Assembly: GCF_036226445.1 (NCBI RefSeq)
Contig: NZ_CP108474.1
Coordinates: forward strand, 2,604,001 to 2,668,000
DNA: 64,000 nucleotides
DNA from: Streptomyces sp. NBC_01255
Lineage (GTDB): Bacteria > Actinomycetota > Actinomycetes > Streptomycetales > Streptomycetaceae
Direction: 5' to 3'
Shown: piece after piece, positions 36,870 to 50,698 of the stretch
Layout: each line of letters opens with the position of its first letter
Numbering within the stretch: position 1 is the stretch's first letter
The notes under the pieces: generated by a model
What the model was told of the DNA's origin: nothing
Database searches by the model: none
The model's input: only the letters and a program-made list of their open reading frames with translations
Translations under genes and position numbers: made by a program

Positions 36870-38381
36870 TCAGCCCTCGCTGACGCCCAGCTTCTCCAGG
36901 ATCAGGTCCTTGACCTTCGCCGCGTCCGCCTGGCCGCGGGTGGCCTTCATGACCGCGCCCACCAGGGCGCCGACCGCCGCGACCTTGCCGCCGCGGATCT
37001 TGTCCGCGATGGCCGCATTGCCCGCGATGGCCTCGTCGACCGCCGTACCGAGCGCGCCGTCGTCGGAGACGACCTTCAGACCGCGCTTCTCGACGACCGC
37101 GTCCGGGGTGCCCTCGCCGGCGAGAACACCCTCGATGACCTGGCGGGCCAGCTTGTCGTTCAGGTCGCCGGAGGCGACCAGGGCGGAGACCCGGGCCACG
37201 TCCGACGGGGTGATCGCCAGCTCCTCCAGCGAGACGCCCTGCTCGTTGGCGTTACGGGCGAGCTCGCCCATCCACCACTTGCGGGCCGACGTCGCGTCCG
37301 CGCCCGCCTCGATCGTGGCGACGATCGAGTCGACCGCGCCCGCGTTGAGGATGGACTGCATGTCCAGCTCGGACACGCCCCACTCCTCGCGCAGCCGGTT
37401 GCGGCGCAGGCGCGGCAGCTCGGGCAGCCCGCCCCGCAGCTCCTCGACCCAGGCACGGGCCGGGGCGACGGGGACGAGGTCGGGCTCCGGGAAGTACCGG
37501 TAGTCCTCGGCGTTGTCCTTGATCCGGCCGGAGGTGGTGGAGCCGTCGTCCTCGTGGAAGTGACGGGTCTCCTGGATGATCGTGCCACCGGCGGTGAGCA
37601 CGGCCGCGTGGCGCTGGATCTCGAAGCGCGCCGCACGCTCCACCGAACGGAGCGAGTTGACGTTCTTCGTCTCCGAGCGGGTGCCGAACTTCTCGACGCC
37701 GTGCGGACGCAGCGACAGGTTCACGTCGCAGCGCATCTGGCCCTTGTCCATGCGCGCCTCGGAGACACCGAGGGCGCGGATCAGCTCGCGCAGCTCGGCG
37801 ACGTACGCCTTGGCGACCTCGGGGGCCCGCTCGCCCGCGCCCTCGATCGGCTTGGTGACGATCTCGATGAGCGGGATGCCGGCGCGGTTGTAGTCCAGCA
37901 GGGAGTGGGACGCTCCGTGGATACGGCCGGTGGCGCCGCCGACGTGCAGCGACTTGCCGGTGTCCTCCTCCATGTGGGCGCGCTCGATCTCCACGCGGAA
38001 GATCTCGCCGTCCTCCAGCTGGACGTCCAGGTAGCCGTTGAAGGCGATCGGCTCGTCGTACTGGGAGGTCTGGAAGTTCTTCGGCATGTCCGGATAGAAG
38101 TAGTTCTTCCGGGCGAAGCGGCACCACTCGGCGATCTCGCAGTTCAGCGCGAGACCGATCTTGATGGCCGACTCGACGCCGATCGCGTTGACCACCGGCA
38201 GCGAGCCGGGCATGCCAAGGCAGGTCGGGCACGTCTGCGAGTTCGGCTCCGCGCCCAGCTCGGTCGAGCAGCCGCAGAACATCTTCGTCTTGGTGCCGAG
38301 CTCGACATGGACCTCCAGGCCCATGACGGGGTCGAACGCCGCGAGGGCCGCGTCGTACGACAGCAGTTCAGTGACAGTCAC
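36870..38381 (-). CDS. gatB: Asp/Glu-tRNA amidotransferase subunit B
   Basis: This 503-residue subunit of GatCAB binds misacylated Glu-tRNA(Gln) or Asp-tRNA(Asn) and activates the acyl group for amidation. The cradle domain starts '[20 protein letters not shown]' and has the zinc cysteines ([18 protein letters not shown]). '[12 protein letters not shown]' and the C-terminal helical YqeY-like domain ('[20 protein letters not shown]') complete it. The GTG at 38381 has GAGG about ten bases upstream. It is the last gene of the gatC-gatA-small membrane protein-gatB transcript. Confidence 0.96.
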   Translation of the reverse strand: MTVTELLSYDAALAAFDPVMGLEVHVELGTKTKMFCGCSTELGAEPNSQTCPTCLGMPGSLPVVNAIGVESAIKIGLALNCEIAEWCRFARKNYFYPDMPKNFQTSQYDEPIAFNGYLDVQLEDGEIFRVEIERAHMEEDTGKSLHVGGATGRIHGASHSLLDYNRAGIPLIEIVTKPIEGAGERAPEVAKAYVAELRELIRALGVSEARMDKGQMRCDVNLSLRPHGVEKFGTRSETKNVNSLRSVERAARFEIQRHAAVLTAGGTIIQETRHFHEDDGSTTSGRIKDNAEDYRYFPEPDLVPVAPARAWVEELRGGLPELPRLRRNRLREEWGVSELDMQSILNAGAVDSIVATIEAGADATSARKWWMGELARNANEQGVSLEELAITPSDVARVSALVASGDLNDKLARQVIEGVLAGEGTPDAVVEKRGLKVVSDDGALGTAVDEAIAGNAAIADKIRGGKVAAVGALVGAVMKATRGQADAAKVKDLILEKLGVSEG

Positions 38382-38409
38382 GGTGAGAATTCCTCTGATG
38401 CCTTCGGCC

Positions 38410-38655
38410 TCAGCCGAACAGGACGTCGTCGTCACCGATGCGCTTGAGCTCGCGCACGAGGAGAGCGACGCCGGTGGCGATGGCGGCGGCGGACACGACG
38501 GCGTCGAGCAGCTTGAGCGTGTCGTGCTCGCTACGGGCCGCACGGCCCCGCTTGACCACGCCCAGCAGGCCGAACGCGGTGGTGCCGATGGACAGGTACG
38601 TGCCGGTCTTGGACTTCTTGAAGCCCTTGGCCTTCTGCAGTGCACTGGTACTCAC
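38410..38655 (-). CDS. small membrane protein inside the gat operon
   Basis: An 81-residue ORF whose ATG overlaps the gatA stop by four bases and which ends 28 bases before gatB. It has a Lys-rich N terminus ('[18 protein letters not shown]'), a weakly hydrophobic segment (about 22-38, '[13 protein letters not shown]'), a charged middle and a good membrane helix (about 50-67, '[19 protein letters not shown]'). I do not recognise a family. Its tight coupling suggests translation with GatA, but nothing in it indicates a role in tRNA amidation. Confidence 0.75.
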   Translation of the reverse strand: MSTSALQKAKGFKKSKTGTYLSIGTTAFGLLGVVKRGRAARSEHDTLKLLDAVVSAAAIATGVALLVRELKRIGDDDVLFG

Positions 38656-40151
38656 AGCGACGGAGCCTCCTCAAGCAGCGGATGCCCCCACTTTTCCACG
38701 AACGCGGCCTCGACGGCGGCGCCGACCTTGTACAGCCGGTCGTCCTTCAGGGCGGGAGCGATGATCTGCAGACCGACCGGCAGCCCGTCCTCGGGAGCGA
38801 GACCGCAGGGCAGCGACATCGCGGCGTTGCCGGCCAGGTTGGTCGGGATGGTGCACAGGTCCGCGAGGTACATCGCCATCGGGTCGTCGGCGCGCTCGCC
38901 GATCGGGAAGGCGGTGGTCGGGGTCGTCGGGGAGACGATCACGTCCACCTCCTCGAAGGCCTGCTCGAACTCGCGGGTGATGAGGGTACGGACCTTCTGG
39001 GCCGAGCCGTAGTACGCGTCGTAGTAGCCGGAGCTCAGCGCGTACGTACCCAGGATGATGCGGCGCTTGACCTCGTCGCCGAAGCCGGCCTCACGGGTGA
39101 GGGCGGTGACTTCCTCGGCGGACCGCGTGCCGTCGTCGCCGACCCGCAGGCCGTAGCGCATGGCGTCGAAGCGGGCCAGGTTCGAGGAGCACTCGGACGG
39201 CGCGATCAGGTAGTACGCCGACAGGGCGAGGTCGAAGGTCGGGCAGTCCAGCTCGACGATCTCGGCGCCCAGCGACTTGAGCAGCTCGACGGACTCGTCG
39301 AAGCGCTGCACGACACCGGCCTGGTAGCCCTCGCCGCGGAACTGCTTGACGACGCCGACGCGCATGCCGGCGACCGAGCCGTTCCGGGCGGCCTCGACGA
39401 CCGGCGGGACCGGGGCGTCGATGGAGGTCGAGTCGAGCGGGTCGTGCCCGGCGATCGCCTCGTGCAGGAGGGCCGCGTCCAGGACCGTACGGGCGCAGGG
39501 GCCGCCCTGGTCGAGGGAGGAGGAGAAGGCGACCATGCCGTAGCGGGAGACCGCGCCGTAGGTCGGCTTGACGCCGACCGTGCCGGTGACGGCGGCGGGC
39601 TGGCGGATCGAGCCGCCGGTGTCCGTGCCGATGGCGAGCGGGGCCTCGTACGCGGCGAGGGCGGCCGAGGAGCCACCGCCGGAGCCGCCGGGGATCCGGG
39701 TCAGGTCCCAGGGGTTGCCGGTCGGACCGTAGGCGCTGTTCTCCGTGGAGGAGCCCATCGCGAACTCGTCCATGTTGGTCTTGCCGAGGATGACGACGTC
39801 GGCGGCCTTGAGGTTCTTGACCAGGGTCGCGTCGTACGGCGGGATCCAGCCCTCCAGCATCTTCGAACCGACGGTCGTCGGAATGCCGACCGTGGTGAAG
39901 ATGTCCTTGAGGGCGAGCGGGACGCCGGCCAGCGGGCCGAGCTTCTCGCCGCGGGCGCGCTTCTCGTCGACGGCGCGCGCCTGCGCGAGGGCGCCCTCGC
40001 GGTCGACGTGCAGGAAGGCGTGGACCTTCTCGTCGACGGCCTCGATGCGGGCGAGGTGGGCCTCGGTGACCTGGACCGCGGTGAGCTCGCCGGCGGCGAT
40101 CTTCCCGGCGATCTCGGCGGCCGTGAGCTTGATGATGATGTTGTCCGTCAT
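38652..40151 (-). CDS. gatA: Asp/Glu-tRNA amidotransferase subunit A
   Basis: This 499-residue glutaminase subunit of GatCAB frees ammonia from glutamine for transamidation. The amidase signature Ser-cis-Ser-Lys is present: '[20 protein letters not shown]' with the Ser nucleophile in '[16 protein letters not shown]', and the catalytic Lys in '[16 protein letters not shown]'. Length is typical. It follows gatC with six bases between and overlaps the next small gene by four bases. Confidence 0.97.
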   Translation of the reverse strand: MTDNIIIKLTAAEIAGKIAAGELTAVQVTEAHLARIEAVDEKVHAFLHVDREGALAQARAVDEKRARGEKLGPLAGVPLALKDIFTTVGIPTTVGSKMLEGWIPPYDATLVKNLKAADVVILGKTNMDEFAMGSSTENSAYGPTGNPWDLTRIPGGSGGGSSAALAAYEAPLAIGTDTGGSIRQPAAVTGTVGVKPTYGAVSRYGMVAFSSSLDQGGPCARTVLDAALLHEAIAGHDPLDSTSIDAPVPPVVEAARNGSVAGMRVGVVKQFRGEGYQAGVVQRFDESVELLKSLGAEIVELDCPTFDLALSAYYLIAPSECSSNLARFDAMRYGLRVGDDGTRSAEEVTALTREAGFGDEVKRRIILGTYALSSGYYDAYYGSAQKVRTLITREFEQAFEEVDVIVSPTTPTTAFPIGERADDPMAMYLADLCTIPTNLAGNAAMSLPCGLAPEDGLPVGLQIIAPALKDDRLYKVGAAVEAAFVEKWGHPLLEEAPSL

Positions 40152-40157
40152 GACGTG

Positions 40158-40454
40158 TTAGTCCTCCCCCAGGATCTGCGGCACCTTGAAACGCTGCTGC
40201 TCCTGGGCCGGGGCGCCGGAGAGCGCCTGCTCGGGGGTGAGCGACGGACGGACCTCGTCCGCGCGCATGACATTGGTCAGCGGCAGCGGGTGGGAGGTCG
40301 GCGGTACGTCTTGGTCGGCGACCTCGGAGACGCGGGCGACCGCGCCGATGATGTCGTCGAGCTGGCCGGCGAAGTGATCGAGTTCTTCGCCCTTCAGCTC
40401 CAGACGCGCCAGCCGTGCGAGGTGGGCGACCTCCTCGCGCGTGATGCCAGGCAT
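40158..40454 (-). CDS. gatC: Asp/Glu-tRNA amidotransferase subunit C
   Basis: This 98-residue clamp subunit wraps GatA and joins it to GatB. '[20 protein letters not shown]' and '[20 protein letters not shown]' are the family motifs. I chose the ATG at 40454; an extension to 40493 has no ribosome binding site. It is the first gat gene; the upstream c-di-GMP enzyme gene ends about 95 bases before it on the same strand. Confidence 0.96.
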   Translation of the reverse strand: MPGITREEVAHLARLARLELKGEELDHFAGQLDDIIGAVARVSEVADQDVPPTSHPLPLTNVMRADEVRPSLTPEQALSGAPAQEQQRFKVPQILGED

Positions 40455-40548
40455 GCGGATCCTCACGGGGTGAGCTTGATGGTGTTGGCCCATCCTATGG
40501 GGCCGGTGCCACTCCCCGTGAAACGGTCGGGCCGGGGCGCGACACCCT

Positions 40549-42675
40549 CTACTGGACGACCTGGCCGGAGGGATGGTCGACGTCGACCTCGGCGGCGAGT
40601 TCGGCGGCGATGTCGACGGGGCGGCGCCAGCCGCGCTCGCCGCGGGCCAGCAGCCAGGCGGTCGCCTCGGCGGGCGGCATCGCGGCGGCGACCAGCCAGC
40701 CCTGGACGGCGTCGCAGCCCAGGTCGCGGAGGCGCTCCCAGGTCTCGTCGTCCTCCACGCCCTCGGCGACGACGAGGAGGCCGAGCGAGTGGGCGAGGTC
40801 GAGGGTGCAGCGGACGATCTCGGCGTCCTCGGTGTCGACGGCGAGCCGGGCGACGAAAGAGCGGTCGATCTTCAGTTCGCTGACGGGCAGCCGGCGCAGA
40901 TGGACGAGGGAGGAGTAGCCGGTGCCGAAGTCGTCGAGGGACATCTTGACGCCGTGGCCGGTGAGGCCGTTGAGGGTATCGGCGGCCCGCTGGGGGTCCT
41001 CCAGGAGCACGTGCTCCGTTATCTCCAGCTGGAGGGCGCCGGCCGGGACGCCGTGGCGGGCGAGGCGGGCGGCGACGGCGCCCGCGAAGCCGGGGGTGTG
41101 GACGTCGCGCGGCGAGACGTTGACCGCGACCGGGACGTTGAGGCCCTGGGCGCGCCAGCGGGCGACCTGGGCGAGGGCGGTCTCCAGGACGTACTCGGTG
41201 AGGTGGGGCATCAGGCCGGAGGACTCGGCGATGGCGATGAACTCGTCCGGCGGGACCTTCCCGCGCTCCGGGTGGACCCAGCGGACGAGCGCCTCCAGAC
41301 CGGCGACCTGGCCGTCGAAGCGGACCTTGGGCTGGTAGTGGAGTTCGACCTCGCCGGCGTCGAGCGCGCGGCGCAGGTCGCCGAGCAGGCCGAGCCGGTC
41401 GGGGGTGTTGGAGTCGCGCTTGGACTCGTAGACCTCGACACCCGTGCGGTCCCGCTTGGCCTGGTACATGGCGACGTCGGCGCGGCGCAGCAGGCCCTCG
41501 GCGTCGAGGGCGTGGTCGGGGAAGACGGCGACGCCGGCGCTGGCCTCCAGGACGAGGGTGAGTCCGTCGAGGTCGAGCGGGGAGGAGAGTTCCGCGACGA
41601 GATGGCGGGCGACGCGCTGGGCGCTGGTGGTGGAGTCGGCGGTGGGCAGCAGGACGGCGAACTCGTCGCCGCCGAGCCGGGCGGCCTCGGCGCCGCGGGG
41701 CAGGGCGAGGCGGAGCCGGTCGGCGATCTGGAGGAGCAGCCGGTCGCCCGCGAGGTGTCCGAGGGTGTCGTTGACCGACCGGAACCGGTCGAGGTCGATC
41801 AGGACGAGGGCGGCTCGGGCGCCTTCGCCCTCGGCCTCCTCCAGGGCCGTCCAGGCCCGCTCCAGGAGCCACTGGCGGTTGGGGAGCCCGGTCAGCGGGT
41901 CGCGCAGCTGTTCCTCGGCGCGGGCCCGGGCGATCCAGAGGGTGGAGTCGAGGGCGATGAGGGGGACGGCGAAGAGGGGCAGGAGGACGGGCCGGGTGGC
42001 GGCGACGACGCAGATGAGCGGGGCGATGCCGAGCAGGGCGACGGCGACGAGCCCCTGCCGGAGGAGGGCGGTGCGGGCGATGGTGGGCAGTCCGCGGCCC
42101 TGGGGCGCGAGCGTGTACCACAGCAGGATCCGGGTCACCACGAGGTAGGCGGCCGCGGCGAGGACGACTTCCGGGAGGTCCCCGATCGCCCAGTCGAGGG
42201 GCTGCCAGGGCTCCTCGACGGTCGGTACGTCTCCGAAGAGGGCGAGGACGAGGGCGGCGGCGCCGACCCCGAGGACGTCGGCGGCGCCGTGCAGCAGGCC
42301 CTGCCTCCAGCGGTGCCGGCGGGCGGCGCCGACGAGGGCGACGACGGTCAGCGAGACGAGTCCGGCGGGCACCCAGCCGTACAGCAGGAGCACGGCGAGG
42401 GTGAGGGCGGCGCCGGAGCCCGTACCGCCCCACCAGCGGTCGCGGCCGAGCGCGACCAGGTGACCGACGATGAGGCCGGTGAGGACGGCGAGGGACCAGC
42501 CGGCGGCCCCGCCGGGGAAGAGTCCGTGTCCGGTGCTCAGGGCCCGCTGGAGGCCGGCGACGAGCACGACGGCGGCGATGCCCACCACGGCTGCGGGCAG
42601 CCGGGAGGTCAGGCCCGTGGGGACCACACGGCCGTACGGCCGTGGGGCCGGGGCGGCGCTCTCGGTCGGTTCCAT
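40549..42675 (-). CDS. rmdB: membrane GGDEF-EAL c-di-GMP phosphodiesterase, RmdB-type
   Basis: A 708-residue protein with about eight membrane helices (about 25-255), then GGDEF (about 270-430) and EAL (about 445-690). GGDEF is intact (335-339) but the RxxD inhibitory site is missing. The EAL domain is fully conserved: '[12 protein letters not shown]', 'AVNVSPRD', '[13 protein letters not shown]', '[13 protein letters not shown]', 'LKIDRSFV', 'VVAEGVED'. Between gatC and ligA this is the position and architecture I recall for RmdB (SCO5495), a c-di-GMP hydrolase that affects development. I chose the ATG at 42675 with GAGAGGGA upstream. Confidence 0.87.
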   Translation of the reverse strand: MEPTESAAPAPRPYGRVVPTGLTSRLPAAVVGIAAVVLVAGLQRALSTGHGLFPGGAAGWSLAVLTGLIVGHLVALGRDRWWGGTGSGAALTLAVLLLYGWVPAGLVSLTVVALVGAARRHRWRQGLLHGAADVLGVGAAALVLALFGDVPTVEEPWQPLDWAIGDLPEVVLAAAAYLVVTRILLWYTLAPQGRGLPTIARTALLRQGLVAVALLGIAPLICVVAATRPVLLPLFAVPLIALDSTLWIARARAEEQLRDPLTGLPNRQWLLERAWTALEEAEGEGARAALVLIDLDRFRSVNDTLGHLAGDRLLLQIADRLRLALPRGAEAARLGGDEFAVLLPTADSTTSAQRVARHLVAELSSPLDLDGLTLVLEASAGVAVFPDHALDAEGLLRRADVAMYQAKRDRTGVEVYESKRDSNTPDRLGLLGDLRRALDAGEVELHYQPKVRFDGQVAGLEALVRWVHPERGKVPPDEFIAIAESSGLMPHLTEYVLETALAQVARWRAQGLNVPVAVNVSPRDVHTPGFAGAVAARLARHGVPAGALQLEITEHVLLEDPQRAADTLNGLTGHGVKMSLDDFGTGYSSLVHLRRLPVSELKIDRSFVARLAVDTEDAEIVRCTLDLAHSLGLLVVAEGVEDDETWERLRDLGCDAVQGWLVAAAMPPAEATAWLLARGERGWRRPVDIAAELAAEVDVDHPSGQVVQ

Positions 42676-42987
42676 TCCCGTCCCTCTCACAGGCGGCGGT
42701 GCCGTCGGTGTGCGATGGGCCGCGCTCGCGCGGCCGTCCGTCGTCCGGCCGTCCGCCATGCGGCCGCCACCGGGCGGCCGTTCCTCATGCCACTGGGCCG
42801 TTCGTCCTGGCGCGCACGACCGGCACAGCCCTCGCGCGGACGTGCGGGACAGGACGCACGGTCACCACAGTAGGCCGCCGAGGGCTCCGACGGGCAGCGC
42901 TCTCCCTGTCTTGCCCGAATGCGACCCGGCCACCCGTAACGATCTGGTATGCGCCGAACGGGTGAACGCCCGGGCGGCCGGCGGCGG
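42676..42987. other. 312-base intergenic stretch upstream of rmdB
   Basis: This gap between the rmdB start and the ligA stop holds the rmdB promoter region. It contains GC-rich repeats of GGCCGTCCG type at 42712-42785 and a less GC-rich patch near 42930-42950. I found no ORF with a ribosome binding site, no RNA gene and no strong hairpin here. Confidence 0.6.
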
Positions 42988-46238
<3,251 letters not shown>

Positions 46239-46248
46239 GTCCACCGTC

Positions 46249-46938
46249 CTACCGTCCCGGACGGACGGTCAGGTCGTTGATCTCGGCGTCGCGCGGCAGG
46301 TCGATCGCGGTGAGGATCGCCGTCGCGACCGACTCCGGGTCGATCCACTTCGACGCGTCGTACTCCTTGCCCTCCTGCTGGTGCACCTTGGCCTGCATGG
46401 GGCTCGCGGTGCGGCCCGGGTAGACCGAGGTCACCCGCACGCCGTTGGCGTGCTCCTCGTGGCGCAGGGAGTCCGCGAGGGCCTTGAGGCCGTGCTTGGA
46501 GGCGGCGTACGCGCTCCACTCGGCGTGCGCGGCGAGCCCGGCGCCCGAGTTCACGAAGACGACGTGGCCCTGGGAGACCCGCAGCTGGGGCAGGAGGTGC
46601 CGGGTCAGCTCGGCCGGGGCGATCAGGTTGACGTTGAGCTGGTGGTGCCAGGTCTTCGGGGTGAGGTCCCCGACCGGCCCGAGGTCGACGACGCCCGCGA
46701 TGTGCAGCAGGCTGTCCACCTGCTCCGGCATGGTCTGGTGCGAGAAGGCCCAGGACAGCCGGTCCGGGTCGGCCAGGTCCCCGACGAGCGTCCGCGCGCC
46801 CGGGAACCGCGTGGCGAGCTCCTTGGCCCGTCCCGCGTCGCGCGCGTGCAGCACGAGTTCGTCCCCGCGCGCGTGGAGGCGGCGCGCGACGGCCGCGCCG
46901 ATGCCGGAACCGGCTCCGGTGATCACATGTGTAGCCAT
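46249..46938 (-). CDS. short-chain dehydrogenase/reductase
   Basis: A 229-residue classical SDR. The nucleotide motif is 'VITGAGSGIGAAVARRLHAR', the NAG-like motif is 'LHIAGVVDLG', and the Ser-Tyr-Lys catalytic residues are in 'VFVNSGAGLAAHAEWSAYAA' and 'SKHGLK'. An Arg in 'LHARDAG' suggests NADPH use. The substrate is unknown. It lies 11 bases upstream of the MetE-like gene and 16 bases downstream of the LOG-like gene, forming a tight minus-strand run. Confidence 0.9.
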   Translation of the reverse strand: MATHVITGAGSGIGAAVARRLHARGDELVLHARDAGRAKELATRFPGARTLVGDLADPDRLSWAFSHQTMPEQVDSLLHIAGVVDLGPVGDLTPKTWHHQLNVNLIAPAELTRHLLPQLRVSQGHVVFVNSGAGLAAHAEWSAYAASKHGLKALADSLRHEEHANGVRVTSVYPGRTASPMQAKVHQQEGKEYDASKWIDPESVATAILTAIDLPRDAEINDLTVRPGR

Positions 46939-46954
46939 GGGCACCATGCTCGCA

Positions 46955-47494
46955 TCAGCGGGAGGCGATGTTCCCCTCCAGGTGGGCGAGGGCCGTCGGG
47001 CCGTCCTCCGCGAAGAAGACGAGGTCGGTGAGCGGGATCGGCAGGAAGCCCTCGTCCTCCATGCGGCGGAGCTGGGTCTTCAGGCCGTCGTAGAAGCCCG
47101 CCGTGTTGAGCAGGACCACCGGCTTGGTGTGCTTGCCGTGCTTCTTCAGCTCCAGGATCTCGGTGGCCTCGTCGAGGGTGCCGATGCCGCCGACCATGAC
47201 GACGATGGCGTCGGACTTGGCGAGGAGGAGCGCCTTGCGCTCGGCCAGGTCACGGGCGACGACCATCTCGTCCGTGCCCGGGCGGGCCTTGGCCTGGAGG
47301 AAGTCGACGGAGACGCCGACGAGCCGGCCGCCCGCCTCCTCGGCGCCGTCCGCGACGACCTTCATCAGGCCCGTGTCGGAGCCACCCCAGACGAGGGTGT
47401 GGCCGGCCTTGCCGAGGAGGCCGGCGAACTCGCGCGCCGGAGCCGTGTAGCGCTCGTCGAGGTCGGCGGCGGAGAGGAAGACGCAGATGTTCAT
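46955..47494 (-). CDS. LOG-like Rossmann protein (TIGR00730-type)
   Basis: A 179-residue protein related to LOG cytokinin-activating phosphoribohydrolases. The usual YGGG..GLMG reads 'VWGGSDTGLMKVVADGA' and the usual PGGxGTxxE reads 'MVGGIGTLDEATEILELKK', keeping the Gly, Thr and Glu but replacing Pro with Val. LOG enzymes cleave nucleoside 5'-monophosphates to base and ribose phosphate. The changed motifs mean substrate and activity should not be assumed. The start is the ATG at 47494. It is in the mnmA-side transcript on the minus strand. Confidence 0.82.
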   Translation of the reverse strand: MNICVFLSAADLDERYTAPAREFAGLLGKAGHTLVWGGSDTGLMKVVADGAEEAGGRLVGVSVDFLQAKARPGTDEMVVARDLAERKALLLAKSDAIVVMVGGIGTLDEATEILELKKHGKHTKPVVLLNTAGFYDGLKTQLRRMEDEGFLPIPLTDLVFFAEDGPTALAHLEGNIASR

Positions 47495-47524
47495 GCGCTC
47501 CACCGTAGGGGGTGACGCGCGGGG

Positions 47525-48658
47525 TTACACCGGGGTGGGCTCCGTCGTGCGGCGGGTCGTCGTGGCGATGGTGGCCGAGCCGACGACGCGCGTGCCGTCG
47601 TAGAGCACGATCGCCTGGCCGGGCGCCACGCCGCGGACCGGCTCGGCGAAGGCGACCGTGAGCTCGCCGTCCGCCAGGACGGCCGTCACCTCGGTCTCGC
47701 CGCCGTGGGCGCGGAGCTGGGCGGTGTAGCGGCCGGAGCCCTCGGGGGCCGTGCCGCACCAGCGGGGCTTGATCGCGGTGAGGGCGGTGACGTCCAGGGC
47801 CTCGACCGGGCCGACCGTGACCGTGTTGTTCACGGGCGAGATGTCGAGGACGTAGCGGGGCTTGCCGTCCGCGGCCGGGTGGCCGATCCGCAGGCCCTTG
47901 CGCTGGCCGATGGTGAAGCCGTACGCGCCCTCGTGGCTGCCGACCTTCGTGCCCGCCTCGTCGACGATGTCGCCCTCCGCCTTGCCCAGGCGGGAGGCGA
48001 GGAAGCCCTGGGTGTCGCCGTCGGCGATGAAGCAGATGTCGTGGCTGTCGGGCTTCTTCGCGACCGCGAGCCCGCGCCGCTCGGCCTCCGCCCGGATCTC
48101 GTCCTTGGTGGTGAGGGTGTCGCCGAGCGGGAACATCGCATGGGCGAGCTGCTTCTCGTCGAGCACGCCGAGGACGTACGACTGGTCCTTCGCCATGTCG
48201 GAGGCGCGGTGCAGCTCGCGCGTGCCGTCGTCGTTGAGGACGACCGTGGCGTAGTGACCGGTGCAGACCGCGTCGAAGCCGAGGGCGAGGGCCTTGTCGA
48301 GGAGCGCCGCGAACTTGATCTTCTCGTTGCAGCGGAGGCAGGGGTTGGGCGTGCGGCCCGCCTCGTACTCGGCGACGAAGTCGTCGACGACGTCCTCGCG
48401 GAACCGCTCGGCGAGGTCCCACACGTAGAACGGGATGCCGATGACGTCGGCGGCCCGGCGCGCGTCGCGCGAGTCCTCGATCGTGCAGCAGCCGCGCGCT
48501 CCGGTACGGAACGACTGCGGGTTCGCGGAGAGCGCGAGGTGCACGCCGGTGACGTCGTGGCCTGCTTCGGCGGCACGGGCGGCGGCGACGGCGGAGTCCA
48601 CACCGCCGGACATGGCGGCGAGGACACGAAGGGGGCGCGGGCGCGGGGTCTCAGTCAT
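47525..48658 (-). CDS. mnmA: tRNA-specific 2-thiouridylase
   Basis: This 377-residue enzyme puts sulfur on U34 of tRNA(Lys), tRNA(Glu) and tRNA(Gln). The PP-loop '[20 protein letters not shown]' activates the base with ATP. The two catalytic cysteines are in '[16 protein letters not shown]' and '[17 protein letters not shown]'. The C-terminal beta-barrel domains are present. The ATG at 48658 gives the usual length. The sulfur probably comes from the cysteine desulfurase encoded about 740 bases upstream on the same strand, beyond the opposite-strand amidase gene. Confidence 0.96.
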   Translation of the reverse strand: MTETPRPRPLRVLAAMSGGVDSAVAAARAAEAGHDVTGVHLALSANPQSFRTGARGCCTIEDSRDARRAADVIGIPFYVWDLAERFREDVVDDFVAEYEAGRTPNPCLRCNEKIKFAALLDKALALGFDAVCTGHYATVVLNDDGTRELHRASDMAKDQSYVLGVLDEKQLAHAMFPLGDTLTTKDEIRAEAERRGLAVAKKPDSHDICFIADGDTQGFLASRLGKAEGDIVDEAGTKVGSHEGAYGFTIGQRKGLRIGHPAADGKPRYVLDISPVNNTVTVGPVEALDVTALTAIKPRWCGTAPEGSGRYTAQLRAHGGETEVTAVLADGELTVAFAEPVRGVAPGQAIVLYDGTRVVGSATIATTTRRTTEPTPV

Positions 48659-48718
48659 AGCCCTACCAGGGTACGGGGCCCGGGAACCATGGTCGCGGGA
48701 GTAAACGTTCTCTTGGGC

Positions 48719-49378
48719 ATGGGGAGCAAGGGGAGCGGTACGGACAGGCGGGTGGGGCGGCGGGCCGTCCTGCTCGGCGGCGGGGTCGCCGTGCTGGGCA
48801 CGGCCGCGCTGGCCAGGGACGAGCTGGCGCGCGCGTGGTGGCGGCTGCCGGGCATGGAGAAGAAGCGGGTCGAGGGCGCGCTCGACCACCGGGGCGCCGA
48901 GTGGACCTCGGCGGCGCGGGCGAACTGGCGGCGGGCCGACCGGCCGGACGACTACGGGATAGACCGGGTCGTGATCCATGTCGTGCAGGGCAGTTACGCG
49001 ACCGCGCTGAAGGTCTTCAAGAACCCGGGGCACGGGGCCGCCGCGCACTACGTCGTCCGCAAGGACGGCCATGTGGCGCAGATGATCCGGGAGCTCGACG
49101 TCGCGTTCCACGCCGGGAACCGCGACATGAACGAGCGGAGCATCGGCATCGAGCACGAGGGCTTCGTCGACCGGCCGCAGGACTTCACGGCGGCGATGTA
49201 CGCGGGGTCGGCGCGGCTGACGGCCGACATCTGCGCCCGGTACGGGATACCTGTGGACCGGGAGCACATCATCGGGCACGTGGAGGTCGAGGGCACCGAC
49301 CACACCGACCCCGGGCCGCACTGGGACTGGGACCGCTATCTGCGACTCGTGCGCGAGGCGTCGAAGAAGCCCGTGTGA
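48719..49378 (+). CDS. N-acetylmuramoyl-L-alanine amidase (Amidase_2), exported
   Basis: A 219-residue exported protein of the T7-lysozyme-like peptidoglycan amidase family. Zinc ligands and the active site are in '[20 protein letters not shown]', '[20 protein letters not shown]', '[20 protein letters not shown]' and '[20 protein letters not shown]'. The N terminus '[20 protein letters not shown]' looks like a twin-arginine signal. The start at 48719 is an estimate; an in-frame ATG at 48689 is also possible. It lies on the opposite strand between mnmA and the cysteine desulfurase gene, so it interrupts that pair. Confidence 0.88.
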   Translation: MGSKGSGTDRRVGRRAVLLGGGVAVLGTAALARDELARAWWRLPGMEKKRVEGALDHRGAEWTSAARANWRRADRPDDYGIDRVVIHVVQGSYATALKVFKNPGHGAAAHYVVRKDGHVAQMIRELDVAFHAGNRDMNERSIGIEHEGFVDRPQDFTAAMYAGSARLTADICARYGIPVDREHIIGHVEVEGTDHTDPGPHWDWDRYLRLVREASKKPV

Positions 49379-49393
49379 CGGCCCTTCCGGGCC

Positions 49394-50557
49394 TCAGCTG
49401 AGGCCGGCGGTCCTCGCGCGTTCCACGGCCGGGCCGATCGCCTCGGCGACGGCCGTCACGTCCTCCTCGGTGGAGGTGTGGCCCAGGGAGAAGCGCAGGG
49501 TGCCCCGGGCCAGGTCCGGGTCGGTGCCCGTGGCGAGCAGGACGTGGCTGGGCTGGGCGATGCCGGCGGTGCAGGCGGAGCCGGTGGAGCAGGCGATGCC
49601 GGCGGCGTCGAGCAGCAGGAGCAGGGAGTCGCCCTCGCAGCCCGGGAAGGTGAAGTGGGCGTTGGCGGGGAGCCGCTCGACGGGGTCGCCGCCGAGGATC
49701 GCGTCGGGGACGAGCGTACGGACGGCGGTGACGAGCTCGTCGCGCAGGGCGCCGACCTCGCGGGCGAACTCCTCGCGGCGCTCGGTGGCGAGCCGGGCGG
49801 CGACGGCGAAGGCGGCGACGGCGGGCACGTCGAGGGTGCCGGAGCGGACGTGCCGCTCCTGGCCGCCGCCGTGCAGGACGGGCACGGGGGTGTACTCGCG
49901 GCCGAGGAGCAGGGCGCCGATCCCGTACGGGCCGCCGATCTTGTGGCCGGAGACGGTCATCGCGGCGAGGCCGGAGGCGGCGAAGTCGACGGGGACCTGG
50001 CCGACCGCCTGGACGGCGTCGGCGTGCAGGGGTACGCCGAACTCGGCGGCGACGTCGGCGAGTCCGCGGACCGGCATGACGGTGCCGATCTCGTTGTTCG
50101 CCCACATGACGGTGGCGAGGGCGACGGATCCGGGGTCGCGGGCGATCGCCTCGCGCAGGGCCTCGGGGTGGACCCGGCCGTAGCGGTCGACGGGCAGGTA
50201 CTCGACGTCGGCGCCCTCGTGGCCGGCGAGCCAGTCGACGGCGTCGAGGACGGCGTGGTGCTCGACCGGGCTGGCGAGGACGCGGGTACGGCGCGGGTCG
50301 GCGTCGCGGCGGGCCCAGTAGAGGCCCTTCACGGCGAGGTTGTCGGCCTCGGTGCCGCCGGAGGTGAGGACGACCTCGCTGGGCCGCGCGCCGAGCGCGG
50401 CGGCGAGCGTCTCGCGCCCTTCCTCGACGGTCCGCCGGGCGCGCCGGCCGGCGGCGTGCAGGGAGGAGGCGTTGCCCGTGACGGCGAGGTGGGCGGTCAT
50501 CGCCTCGATCGCCTCGGGCAGCATGGGCGTGGTCGCGGCGTGGTCGAGGTAAGCCAT
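49394..50557 (-). CDS. cysteine desulfurase
   Basis: This 387-residue class V PLP enzyme takes sulfur from cysteine. The start '[20 protein letters not shown]' is diagnostic, the PLP Lys is in '[15 protein letters not shown]', and the persulfide Cys is in '[15 protein letters not shown]'. Other family contacts are '[18 protein letters not shown]'. It resembles IscS/NifS more than SufS. No iron-sulfur scaffold gene is beside it; the proximity of mnmA suggests that tRNA thiolation is a main use. The stop is 15 bases from the amidase stop (convergent). Confidence 0.95.
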   Translation of the reverse strand: MAYLDHAATTPMLPEAIEAMTAHLAVTGNASSLHAAGRRARRTVEEGRETLAAALGARPSEVVLTSGGTEADNLAVKGLYWARRDADPRRTRVLASPVEHHAVLDAVDWLAGHEGADVEYLPVDRYGRVHPEALREAIARDPGSVALATVMWANNEIGTVMPVRGLADVAAEFGVPLHADAVQAVGQVPVDFAASGLAAMTVSGHKIGGPYGIGALLLGREYTPVPVLHGGGQERHVRSGTLDVPAVAAFAVAARLATERREEFAREVGALRDELVTAVRTLVPDAILGGDPVERLPANAHFTFPGCEGDSLLLLLDAAGIACSTGSACTAGIAQPSHVLLATGTDPDLARGTLRFSLGHTSTEEDVTAVAEAIGPAVERARTAGLS

Positions 50558-50698
50558 GGTGGGTCGATTCTACGAGCCCACCGCGGCAGCCTCGGCGGCT
50601 GGCCTGTTTACGTCCCTGCCCACTCCGTCACGCGGGTCGCCCGGGGCGTCGGCCGCCCCGGGTTTCAGCCGCGCGGGAGCTTCAGCCGCGCGGGGGTT

